Shown in pieces: positions 1 to 6,534 of a stretch of DNA of 18,749 nucleotides (the first letter of the stretch is position 1; each line of letters opens with the position of its first letter). A program made the position numbers and the translations under genes. The notes beneath the pieces were generated by a model. That model was not told the origin of the DNA. It ran no database searches and was given only the letters and a program-made list of their open reading frames with translations. The DNA lies in NCBI GenBank assembly GCA_038522735.1, contig JBCBJX010000061.1, positions 1 through 18,749 on the forward strand, given 5' to 3'. Origin of the DNA: JBCBJX01 sp038522735. Lineage in GTDB: Bacteria; Pseudomonadota; Alphaproteobacteria; Caulobacterales; Parvularculaceae.

Positions 1-1
1 C

Positions 2-472
2 CTCGGCGACGCCCTCGCCGTCGCGCTTCTCCGCGAAGCCGGTTTCACGGCGACGGACTTTCGGACCTTCCACCCGGGCGGCAAGCTCGGCGCGGTGCTC
101 CGCAAGGCGAAGGACCTGATGCATGTCGGTTCCGAGATGCCACTCGTCTCCGAAGAAACGGGCGTCGTCGAAGCGGCGGCGATCATGTCGGCGAAGGGGT
201 TCGGCTGCGTCGGCGTCGTCGACGACCAGGCGCGCCTTGCGGGCATCCTCACCGACGGCGATCTCCGCCGCCACATCGCCGATGATCTCACCGGCAAGGC
301 GATCAGCGTCGTGATGACCCGCTCGCCGGTGACGGTCGCGCCGGAAACGCCCGCGAGCGAGGCCCTCGCCCTCCTCTCTGAAAAGAAGATTTCCGCGGTG
401 TTCGTGGTCGAGGACGCCCGCCCCGTCGGCGTCGTCCACCTGCATGATTTCCTTGCGATCGGCGTTCTCTAG
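2..472 (+). CDS. kdsD: Arabinose-5-phosphate isomerase, C-terminal part (5' end outside window)
   Basis: The enzyme interconverts ribulose-5-phosphate and arabinose-5-phosphate, the first step towards the Kdo sugar of LPS, in the cytoplasm. Only the last 156 codons are present. The reading frame is open from base 2 and no start is expected here. The first residues (LGDALAVALLREAGF, then FHPGGKLG) are the typical end of the SIS sugar-isomerase domain and the linker in KdsD/KpsF proteins. Two CBS domains follow, roughly residues 38-95 (DLMH to DGDLRRHI) and 100-156 (VMTRSPVTV to the end). GTG at 95 lies inside the conserved linker and is not the real start. The stop at 470-472 shares a CTAG with the stop of the convergent gene at 469-870. 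Identification is secure at family level; which KdsD paralog it is cannot be told. Confidence 0.93.
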   Translation, partial: LGDALAVALLREAGFTATDFRTFHPGGKLGAVLRKAKDLMHVGSEMPLVSEETGVVEAAAIMSAKGFGCVGVVDDQARLAGILTDGDLRRHIADDLTGKAISVVMTRSPVTVAPETPASEALALLSEKKISAVFVVEDARPVGVVHLHDFLAIGVL

Positions 473-870
473 GAGGCTTGCGCTGCACCCTTCTCGCCGT
501 CGTTCGAGGCGATGATCTCAACCTCGGCCTCCTCGGTGTCGCGGGTCGCGCCGACGCGGACCGGGTGGGATCTGGAGGTCCTGCCGGGGTCCGCGACCCC
601 GCCCTCCGCGCGAGCGAGGGCGCGCTCGACCTGCGCCGTCAGATGGCGGACCTCGACGGCGAGGTCCTGGGCCGAGCGTTTGTGGGCTTCGGCGTCGGCG
701 CGGGCGGATTTTGCGTCCTGAACCGCCCGGAAGGCGGCGGCGCAGAAGCCGAACGACGCGATGAACATCATCGCGCTGGCGCCGGCGATGGCGACATGGC
801 CCCAGAAAAAGCTCTCGGCGACGACGCCGCCGAAACCGAAAAGCCCCTCGCCCGAAAAGATCCCGTCCAT
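469..870 (-). CDS. Small membrane protein with coiled coil, unknown function
   Basis: I do not recognise a named family. The protein is 133 residues long. ATG at 870 is preferred over upstream in-frame starts because GGAGGG lies five bases before it. Residues about 18-50 (ESFFWGHVAIAGASAMMF onward) are strongly hydrophobic, enough for one membrane helix, possibly preceded by a short hydrophobic loop. Residues 50-85 are rich in Ala, Arg, Glu and Lys with heptad-like spacing (AHKRSAQDLAVEVRHLTAQV), so a cytoplasmic coiled coil is likely. The tail is charged and low in complexity. Codon third positions are strongly G/C in this frame, and the hydrophobic-then-coil layout supports real coding over the plus-strand frame at 478-1002. 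It is divergent from the photolyase gene and convergent with kdsD. Confidence 0.7.
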   Translation of the reverse strand: MDGIFSGEGLFGFGGVVAESFFWGHVAIAGASAMMFIASFGFCAAAFRAVQDAKSARADAEAHKRSAQDLAVEVRHLTAQVERALARAEGGVADPGRTSRSHPVRVGATRDTEEAEVEIIASNDGEKGAAQAS

Positions 871-998
871 ACCGCCCTCCGAAGCGCCCCGAAGAAGCCC
901 CCAGCGCCCCCTGCGACCCGTTGGCCGCGAGTTCGCCTTTCGTACCCGCCTCCATATCTCGAATCCAGTAGGCATGCGTGTTTGAAGGGAGACAGGGC

Positions 999-2456
999 GT
1001 GAAGAAACCGCCGGTCATCGTCTGGTTCCGCGACGATCTCCGCCTCGACGACCATCCGGCCCTGACAGCCGCCGTCGAGACGGGCGCGCCGGTTCTCGGC
1101 GTCTACATCCTCGACGACGAGACCCCCGGCGAATGGCGCCTCGGCGGCGCGGCGCGCTGGTGGCTGCACCTCAGTCTCGAGAAGCTTGAGACCGAGTTCG
1201 ACAAGGCCGGCGGGGTTCTCGTTCTGAAATCCGGGATCGCCGAGGAGGTGATCGTCGATCTCGCGAAGACCGTCGACGCGCAGGCGGTCTACTGGACCCG
1301 CCGCTACGCCCCCTTCGAACGCGAACAGGACGCGGCCGCGAAGTCCGCGCTGACGGATGCGGACATCGAGGCGAAGAGCTTTCCCGGAAAGCTCCTCTAC
1401 GAACCCTGGGAAATCCTCACCAAGGATGAAAAGCCCTACCGCGTCTTCACGCCGTTCTGGCGGGCGCTGTCCGGCCGCGGCGCGCCTCCGGCCCCGCTGG
1501 AGCGGCTGACGGCCATCGTGACCCCGACCAGAGAAACCCTTGAAAAGGCGCAGACGGAGCAGCTCGACGACTGGGAGCTCCTGCCGACGAAGCCGGACTG
1601 GGCGGGCGGGCTCCGCGAGACATGGACCCCGGGAGAGCTTTCCGCCCTGCAGCGCCTCGGCCGGTTTCTTGCTGGCGGCGCCTCCGACTACGCTGAGGCG
1701 CGCGACATTCCATCCGAAGACGGAACCTCCCGCCTCTCCCCGCACCTCAGATTCGGAGAGATCAGCCCCCGCCGCATCTGGGTACGGACCATGGAGGCGG
1801 TCGAGGCCGGGGACCTGAAGGAAAGCCAGGCGGAGAAGTTCCTGCAGGAGGTCGTCTGGCGCGAGTTCTCCTGGGGGCTCGTCTATCATAACGACGATTT
1901 CCTGACGGAGGAGCTGCAGCCGAAATTCCGCAAGTTCCCATGGCGTGAGGACGATGAGACACGGAAAGCCTGGGAGCGCGGCGAGACGGGCTACCCCATC
2001 GTGGACGCCGGGATGCGCCAGCTCTATGAGACCGGCTGGATGCACAACCGGGTGCGGATGATCGTCGGCTCCCTGCTCGTCAAGCACCTGCTGCTATCAT
2101 GGCGGGACGGCCAGCGCTGGTTCTGGGACACCCTCGTCGACGCCGATCTCGGCAACAACACGGCGGGCTGGCAGTGGATCGGCGGCTGCGGCGCCGACGC
2201 GGCCCCCTACTTCCGCATCTTCAACCCCATGACCCAGGGCGCGAAATTCGATCCGGAGGGCGCCTATGTGCGCCGTTTTGCGCCGGAACTCGCCGATCTG
2301 CCCGCAAAGCACATCCATGAGCCGTGGTCGGCGCCGGCTGGCGTTCTGGAGGCTGCAGGGGTTAAGCTCGGCGAGACGTATCCGCGCCCGATCGTCGAGC
2401 ACAAGACGGGCCGCGAACGGGCGCTTCAGGCTTTCGAGACCGTCAAAGGCGACTGA
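999..2456 (+). CDS. phrB: Deoxyribodipyrimidine photolyase, class I CPD type
   Basis: This FAD enzyme uses blue/near-UV light to split cyclobutane pyrimidine dimers in DNA. From GTG 999 it is 485 residues, the usual length. That start has GAAGGGAGA just upstream; GTG 978 would add seven residues without a ribosome site. The N-terminal antenna domain begins VIVWFRDDLRLDDHPAL and contains YWTRRYAPFE near residue 99. The FAD-binding domain shows SPHLRFGEISPRRIW (247-261), TGYPIVDAGMRQLYETGWMH (330-349) and DAAPYFRIFNPMTQGAKFD (400-418). The electron-transfer Trp triad aligns with E. coli W382, W359 and W306 as W391, W368 and W315. cfa follows 77 bases downstream on the same strand. A cryptochrome function cannot be excluded, but the conserved repair motifs favour a photolyase. 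Confidence 0.95.
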   Translation: MKKPPVIVWFRDDLRLDDHPALTAAVETGAPVLGVYILDDETPGEWRLGGAARWWLHLSLEKLETEFDKAGGVLVLKSGIAEEVIVDLAKTVDAQAVYWTRRYAPFEREQDAAAKSALTDADIEAKSFPGKLLYEPWEILTKDEKPYRVFTPFWRALSGRGAPPAPLERLTAIVTPTRETLEKAQTEQLDDWELLPTKPDWAGGLRETWTPGELSALQRLGRFLAGGASDYAEARDIPSEDGTSRLSPHLRFGEISPRRIWVRTMEAVEAGDLKESQAEKFLQEVVWREFSWGLVYHNDDFLTEELQPKFRKFPWREDDETRKAWERGETGYPIVDAGMRQLYETGWMHNRVRMIVGSLLVKHLLLSWRDGQRWFWDTLVDADLGNNTAGWQWIGGCGADAAPYFRIFNPMTQGAKFDPEGAYVRRFAPELADLPAKHIHEPWSAPAGVLEAAGVKLGETYPRPIVEHKTGRERALQAFETVKGD

Positions 2457-2477
2457 CGGCCGCACCGACATTCGGCC

Positions 2478-2510
2478 TTGTCATCTGCTTTCAGAGCCGG
2501 AACGTAAAAG
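2478..2510 (+). promoter_or_regulatory. Weak candidate promoter upstream of cfa
   Basis: The 77-base gap between phr and cfa holds TTGTCA (2478-2483), a one-mismatch -35 box, and an AT-rich TAAAAG (2505-2510). The spacing to TAAAAG is too long for a standard sigma-70 promoter. Read instead as an ECF11/RpoE site (TGATC-N18-TAAG/TAAA, known from Rhodobacter), TCATC (2481-2485) is one mismatch away but the spacer is 19. Neither reading is convincing. The site is listed because it is the only promoter-like signal in the gap. Confidence 0.2.
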
Positions 2511-2533
2511 ACTGAAAGCCCGGAGCAAACGCC

Positions 2534-3790
2534 ATGATCGATCCCGCAGAAGCGGCCCTTGTTCAGAACGCTGAACGCGTCACGCAGGAGACCCGCGACC
2601 GGCTGCTCGCCGGCACCCCGCCCCTCTTCCGCATGGCGACGGCGCTGTGCGAGCGCCTCGAATGGGGCTCGCTCGTCGCGACCCTTCCGAACGGCGCAGC
2701 GCTTTATTTCGAAGGCCGCGAAGCGCCGGAGAACCGCGGCGTTCTCCATGTGCGCGATTACCGCTTCGCCCGGCGTACGCTGTTCGGCGGCTCCATCGGC
2801 TTTTTTGAAAGCTATCTTGACGACATGTGGGAGACGCCGGACCTCGCCGGCTTCCTGGAAGTCTTCGCCGCCAACGCCGACGCGGTGCAGAAAGTCTTCA
2901 CTGGGAACGCCTTCTTTCGCATGGTGAACGGCGTAAACCATTGGATGAACCGGAACACCAAAGCCGGCTCCCGCCGCAACATTATGGCCCATTACGATCT
3001 CGGCAACGCGTTCTACGAAAAGTGGCTCGACGGAACGATGACCTATTCCTCCGCCCTCTTCGAGACGGGCTCGGAGGATCTGGAAACGGCTCAGACGAAC
3101 AAATACCGCGCCCTCGCCCGGCGCATGCAGCTGAAGCGGGACGAAACCGTCCTCGAGATTGGGTCCGGCTGGGGCGGTTTCGCGGAGTTTGCGGCGAAAG
3201 AGGTCGGCGCGAAGGTGACGGGCCTGACGATTTCGCCGGAGCAGTACGCCTTCGCGCGGGAGCGCATTCAGCGTGAGGGGCTCGACGAAAAGGTTGAGTT
3301 CAAACTGCAGGACTATCGCGACGAACAGGGCGCCTACGACAAAATCGCCTCCATCGAGATGTTCGAGGCCGTCGGCGAGCAGTACTGGCCGCAATACTTC
3401 GCGCAGGTGCGCGACCGCCTGAAGCCGGGCGGCGCGGCGGGTCTTCAGATCATCACCATCGCCGACCGGTTTTTTGACAATTACCGTCAGTCGCCGGACT
3501 TCATCCAGAAATACGTCTTTCCGGGCGGCATGCTGCCGAGCCCCTCGCGTTTGCGGACGGAAATCGAGAAAGCGGGCCTCAGGATCAACGAGGTGAAGAG
3601 CTTCGGCGAGAGCTACGCGCGGACCCTCGGCGCTTGGGCGGAGCGGTTTTCTTCGCGGCTCGACGAAATCCGCCCGATGGGCTTCGACAAGCAGTTTGAG
3701 AAGCTCTGGCGCTTCTATCTCGCCTATTGCGAGGCGGGCTTCCGCGCCGGCACGACGGATGTCGTGCAGGTGGCGGCTGTGCGGAACTGA
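2534..3790 (+). CDS. cfa: Cyclopropane-fatty-acyl-phospholipid synthase
   Basis: It transfers a methylene group from S-adenosylmethionine to the double bond of unsaturated acyl chains in membrane phospholipids, making cyclopropane fatty acids that harden the membrane to stress. It is 418 residues, a normal length. CGGAG lies eight bases before the ATG. The SAM-binding motif I is VLEIGSGWGGFAEFA (206-220), followed by TGLTISPEQ, and the family signature YDKIASIEMFEAVGE spans 268-282. YVFPGGMLPSPS (327-338) lies in the lid/active-site region. At the place where E. coli Cfa has the bicarbonate-binding Cys in YSCAY, this protein reads YSSAL (171-175), so that Cys is Ser here. It lies directly after the photolyase gene and is probably co-transcribed. 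It could methylate without ring closure, but a Cfa assignment is most likely. Confidence 0.92.
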   Translation: MIDPAEAALVQNAERVTQETRDRLLAGTPPLFRMATALCERLEWGSLVATLPNGAALYFEGREAPENRGVLHVRDYRFARRTLFGGSIGFFESYLDDMWETPDLAGFLEVFAANADAVQKVFTGNAFFRMVNGVNHWMNRNTKAGSRRNIMAHYDLGNAFYEKWLDGTMTYSSALFETGSEDLETAQTNKYRALARRMQLKRDETVLEIGSGWGGFAEFAAKEVGAKVTGLTISPEQYAFARERIQREGLDEKVEFKLQDYRDEQGAYDKIASIEMFEAVGEQYWPQYFAQVRDRLKPGGAAGLQIITIADRFFDNYRQSPDFIQKYVFPGGMLPSPSRLRTEIEKAGLRINEVKSFGESYARTLGAWAERFSSRLDEIRPMGFDKQFEKLWRFYLAYCEAGFRAGTTDVVQVAAVRN

Positions 3791-3820
3791 GCGTCGCACA
3801 CGTCCCTCGCCCTCGTCTCC

Positions 3821-3925
3821 GTCCTTCGCGACGCCGCCTGCAGCGGCTCCTCAGGACGAAGTCTGATAAAACATGAGATGCAGTCTTCGTCCTGAGGAGC
3901 CCGCGCAGCGGGCGTCGCGAAGGAC
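3821..3925. repeat. Large imperfect palindrome (REP-like), possible bidirectional terminator
   Basis: Two 45-base arms (3821-3865 and 3881-3925) are inverted copies of each other around a 15-base AT-rich loop (3866-3880). The outer 15 bases (GTCCTTCGCGACGCC) and the stretch CTCCTCAGGACGAAG match perfectly. Mismatches are confined to the middle (GCCTGCAGCGG against CGCTGCGCGGG) and the base next to the loop. The element fills the gap between the converging cfa and queE genes. Repeats with GTCCTTCG and CTCCTCAGGA cores are dispersed in many alphaproteobacterial genomes (general knowledge). Transcripts from either side would form a very stable stem, so transcription stop or mRNA 3'-end protection is a reasonable inference. 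Confidence 0.85.
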
Positions 3926-3948
3926 GCCCGCCAGCGCGGAGGCGTGAC

Positions 3949-4722
3949 TTAGGTTCCCCGACGATCCCCGAAGAGCCTGATATGCGCGCGGTCTGAATAT
4001 CCGTAGCCGCGCTTCAGCGCCTCGTCGTTGAGCCAGGCGCCCCTCGCGTCCAGTGCGTCGACGTCCGTTCCCTCGGGCATCAGGAAAACGCGCCTGGGCG
4101 ATGCGCCGATCGCGGCGACGAGGGCGTCCGCCTCCTCCAGCTCGTCGGTCGCGCTCACGACGAATTTGAAGAAGGCCTTCGGGTCCGCAGCGTAGACGGC
4201 GAGAAGCTCTTGCTTGCGCCGCAGCTCTTCGGGGTTCCGCGAACCGGCGAGTTTCGGCGAGACGTTGAACTGGTCGATCAGCGCCCGGAATTCCGCGGCG
4301 GGCGCGATCGTCCCGTTCGTCTCGATCTCGACGAGGACGCCGGGCGCGGCGCGTTTCAGCGCCTCGACGACCGCGCCGAGCGCGCGCTGCTGCATCATCG
4401 GCTCGCCGCCGGTGAGGACGACCCGCTCCGGGCGCGCCGCTTTTTCAAGAATGATCTTAACGGCGGCATCGACGGCGAGCGAGACGCGCTCCGCCGCCGG
4501 TTTGAACTTCGCCGCCCCGGCGTCGCTGTCGCGGTGAGCGAAGTGCGAGCCGTCCCAGTTCCACGTATAGGGCGTATCGCACCACCAGCAGCGCAGATTG
4601 CAGCCGGAGGTCCGCACGAAAACGGCGGGCCGCCCGGCGCTCGCCCCCTCCCCCTGATGGGCGAGGCAGATTTCCGGAACGCCCGGCTCAAGCGCGGCGA
4701 GATGGAGGACCGTTTCAGCCAT
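3949..4722 (-). CDS. queE: 7-carboxy-7-deazaguanine synthase (radical SAM)
   Basis: QueE converts 6-carboxytetrahydropterin to 7-carboxy-7-deazaguanine on the path to preQ0 and the queuosine tRNA modification; it is cytoplasmic and oxygen-sensitive. The 257-residue protein has EICLAHQGEGASAGRPAVFV near the N terminus (typical substrate-binding start), the radical-SAM CxxxCxxC motif as C41, C45 and C48 (SGCNLRCWWCDTPYTW), and the SAM-binding GGEP at 105-108. NVSPKLAGSRN and FKFVVSA follow, both usual in QueE. ATG 4722 gives the expected N terminus, though its ribosome site is weak. It lies 78 bases downstream of the iron-sulfur photolyase gene on the same strand, with a hairpin in between. No queC, queD or queF is present in the window. 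Confidence 0.92.
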   Translation of the reverse strand: MAETVLHLAALEPGVPEICLAHQGEGASAGRPAVFVRTSGCNLRCWWCDTPYTWNWDGSHFAHRDSDAGAAKFKPAAERVSLAVDAAVKIILEKAARPERVVLTGGEPMMQQRALGAVVEALKRAAPGVLVEIETNGTIAPAAEFRALIDQFNVSPKLAGSRNPEELRRKQELLAVYAADPKAFFKFVVSATDELEEADALVAAIGASPRRVFLMPEGTDVDALDARGAWLNDEALKRGYGYSDRAHIRLFGDRRGT

Positions 4723-4767
4723 CGGCCGCTTATCGCGCTGCGGCCCTCGCCTGTCATCCCGCGAACA

Positions 4768-4793
4768 AGCATCCGCTGAGAATGGCGGATGCT
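4768..4793. repeat. Perfect 9-bp hairpin between the FeS-BCP gene and queE
   Basis: AGCATCCGC (4768-4776) and GCGGATGCT (4785-4793) are perfect inverted copies around the eight-base loop TGAGAATG. The stem starts seven bases after the stop codon of the minus-strand photolyase gene and ends 45 bases before the queE start. On the minus strand it is followed by TGTTCG rather than a run of T, so it is a poor intrinsic terminator and may instead be a REP-type or mRNA-stabilising element. The flanking GTCATCCC recalls other alphaproteobacterial palindromic repeats. Confidence 0.7.
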
Positions 4794-4800
4794 GAGGACG

Positions 4801-6327
4801 CTATGAGGCGGATCGAAGAGCGTCCGCCTGACTTTTGATCTTGCGGCGATCCGCGTCCGAGATCCGGTCGAGGTTCCGGTACATCATGCCCATGCGCGGG
4901 ATCGCCTCAAGGCGTTGGCGATTCCGTGAGAGGAAATCCCAGAAGAGCGTCGTGAACGGGCAGGCTTCGTCGCCGACCTTCTGCTTCGGGTCGTACCGAC
5001 ACGACTTGCAGTGGTCGGACATGCGCGAGATGTACGCGCCGGAGGCCGCATAGGGTTTCGAGGCCATGACCCCGCCGTCGGCGAAAACCGCCATGCCGTG
5101 GACGTTCGGCAGCTCCACCCACTCGTAGGCGTCCGCGTAGACGGTGAGGAACCAGTCCTGGATTTCCCGCGGCGCGACGCCCGCAAGCATCGCGTAATTG
5201 CCGAGAACCATCAGCCGCTGGATGTGGTGGGCGTAGGCGTTCTCCATGGTGTTGCGCACGGCTTCGGCCATGCACACCATCTCCGTCTCGCCGGTCCAGT
5301 AGAACTCCGGCAGCGGCGCATCCGCATCGAGAAAGTTCGTCTCTCGGTATTCCGGCATCTTCAGCCAGTAGAGCCCGCGCACGTACTCCCGCCAGCCGAT
5401 GATCTGCCGGATGAAGCCCTCGACGGCGTTCAGCGGGGCCGCACCGCCGCGATAGGCCTCCTCAGCCGCCTTGCAGACCTCCATCGGCGTCAGAAGCCCG
5501 CAATTGAGGTAGGCGGACAGAAGCGAGTGGGCGAGGAAGTCTTCGCCGGTGACCATCGCGTCCTGAAAGTCGCCGAATTCGGGCAACGCTCGCTCCATAA
5601 AGGCGTCGAGCGCGCGAAGCGCCTGATCGCGCGTCGTTCCGTAGCGGAAAGTCTCCGCATCGAGATCGCCTGGGTGATCCGGGAAGACCTCGCCAACGAG
5701 GGCGATCACCTCGCGCGTTGTCTGGTCGACGCGGGCGGCGTAGGCGGTCGGCGGCGTCCAGCCCTTCGGCGGCGTTTTGCGGTTCTCCGCGTCGAAGTTC
5801 CATTCCCCGCCTTCGGGGCCGCCGTCGGAGGTCATGAGGAGGCCGGTCTTTCGGCGCATCTCGCGATAGAAATACTCCATACGGAGGGATTTTCGGCCTT
5901 CCGCCCACGCCGCGAATTCGTCGAGGGAACAGATGAAGCGGTCGTCCTCGAGGATATCGACGGGCGTGTTGAAGGCCCGCGCCCAGCTCTTCATGTCCTC
6001 CGCGAGCCGCCATTCCCCGCATTGCGTGACGACGATCCGGTCGAAGTCGCCGCCGTTCAGCGCGCGCCGCACCTCCTCGCGCAGGGAGCCGGCGTTTGTC
6101 TCGTCGTCGTAGCGGACATAGCGGACCGTCGTTCCGGCCGCCTCGAGTTCCGCGGCGAAGTTGCGCATGGCGGCGAACAAAAAGGCGATCTTTTGCTTGT
6201 GGTGGCGCACATACCTCGCCTCCTCGCGCACCTCGGCCATCAAAACGACGTCGCCGTCCTCGACGTCGCGGAGGCTTGCAATGTCGCGGGTCAGCTGGTC
6301 GGCGAGGATGAGGCGAAGGGCTGGCAT
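4801..6327 (-). CDS. Iron-sulfur bacterial cryptochrome/(6-4) photolyase (FeS-BCP, PhrB-like)
   Basis: Members of this family, typified by Agrobacterium PhrB, carry FAD, a lumazine antenna and a [4Fe-4S] cluster and repair (6-4) photoproducts. The protein is 508 residues, the usual length, and starts MPALRLILADQLT, typical of the family. AAGGACG precedes ATG 6327. The four cluster cysteines are C352, C440, C443 and C456; their spacing (88, 3, 13) is identical to PhrB C350, C438, C441 and C454. AYAHHIQRLMVLGNYAML (364-381) contains the His pair matching PhrB H365/H366, the latter needed for (6-4) repair. The GWREYVRGLYW motif (311-321) and KPYAASGAYI (424-433) are also conserved. The gene heads a minus-strand pair with queE. 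A purely signalling cryptochrome role is less likely but not excluded. Confidence 0.94.
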   Translation of the reverse strand: MPALRLILADQLTRDIASLRDVEDGDVVLMAEVREEARYVRHHKQKIAFLFAAMRNFAAELEAAGTTVRYVRYDDETNAGSLREEVRRALNGGDFDRIVVTQCGEWRLAEDMKSWARAFNTPVDILEDDRFICSLDEFAAWAEGRKSLRMEYFYREMRRKTGLLMTSDGGPEGGEWNFDAENRKTPPKGWTPPTAYAARVDQTTREVIALVGEVFPDHPGDLDAETFRYGTTRDQALRALDAFMERALPEFGDFQDAMVTGEDFLAHSLLSAYLNCGLLTPMEVCKAAEEAYRGGAAPLNAVEGFIRQIIGWREYVRGLYWLKMPEYRETNFLDADAPLPEFYWTGETEMVCMAEAVRNTMENAYAHHIQRLMVLGNYAMLAGVAPREIQDWFLTVYADAYEWVELPNVHGMAVFADGGVMASKPYAASGAYISRMSDHCKSCRYDPKQKVGDEACPFTTLFWDFLSRNRQRLEAIPRMGMMYRNLDRISDADRRKIKSQADALRSAS

Positions 6328-6475
6328 AGGCGTCCTTGTCGATAGGATGGCAAATTAGGCGGCGCGGCCCGACGGAAAAGCGCCAATGCGCCGCGGTCCG
6401 ACAGTTTGGCTGCACCGCCCTGTCAGAGATTCTGGGGCGGCGGATCACGGGGCCGTCATGACGCGCGGCGCTTGC

Positions 6476-6504
6476 TTGCGGTTCCCACCGGGCCTCACTA
6501 GCGT
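6476..6504 (+). promoter_or_regulatory. Candidate sigma-70 promoter of the cysK operon
   Basis: TTGCGG (6476-6481) and TAGCGT (6499-6504) are separated by exactly 17 bases and end 30 bases before the cysK ATG, leaving room for a short leader with GGAG at 6523-6526. The -35 box has the alphaproteobacterial TTG core; the -10 box keeps T, A and the final T. It is the best-spaced pair in the 207-base divergent gap (6328-6534). Position and spacing are seen directly; activity is inferred. Confidence 0.35.
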
Positions 6505-6534
6505 TCGAGGCCCCGCCCGCTCGGAGCACGCACC

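Noticed and set aside
871..998. Promoter of the photolyase gene, including ECF11 or EcfG-type sites
   Set aside because: Read by eye, this gap contains no TGATC-N18-TAAG, no GGAAC-N16/17-CGTT and no convincing sigma-70 pair.
478..1002. Plus-strand open frame of 174 codons opposite the small membrane protein gene
   Set aside because: It lacks a ribosome site and a plausible fold, while the minus-strand frame gives a hydrophobic helix, a coiled coil and normal codon bias. It would also overlap the photolyase start.
768..2087. Long minus-strand open frame across the photolyase gene
   Set aside because: It is an antisense shadow, common in GC-rich DNA, with no conserved motif, lying opposite an unmistakable photolyase.
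2426..3799. Long minus-strand open frame across cfa
   Set aside because: Antisense shadow of a clear Cfa gene; the translation is Arg/Ala-rich without recognisable domains.
5011..6345. 444-codon plus-strand open frame across the FeS-BCP gene
   Set aside because: Antisense shadow; the minus strand encodes a complete FeS-BCP with all cluster cysteines.
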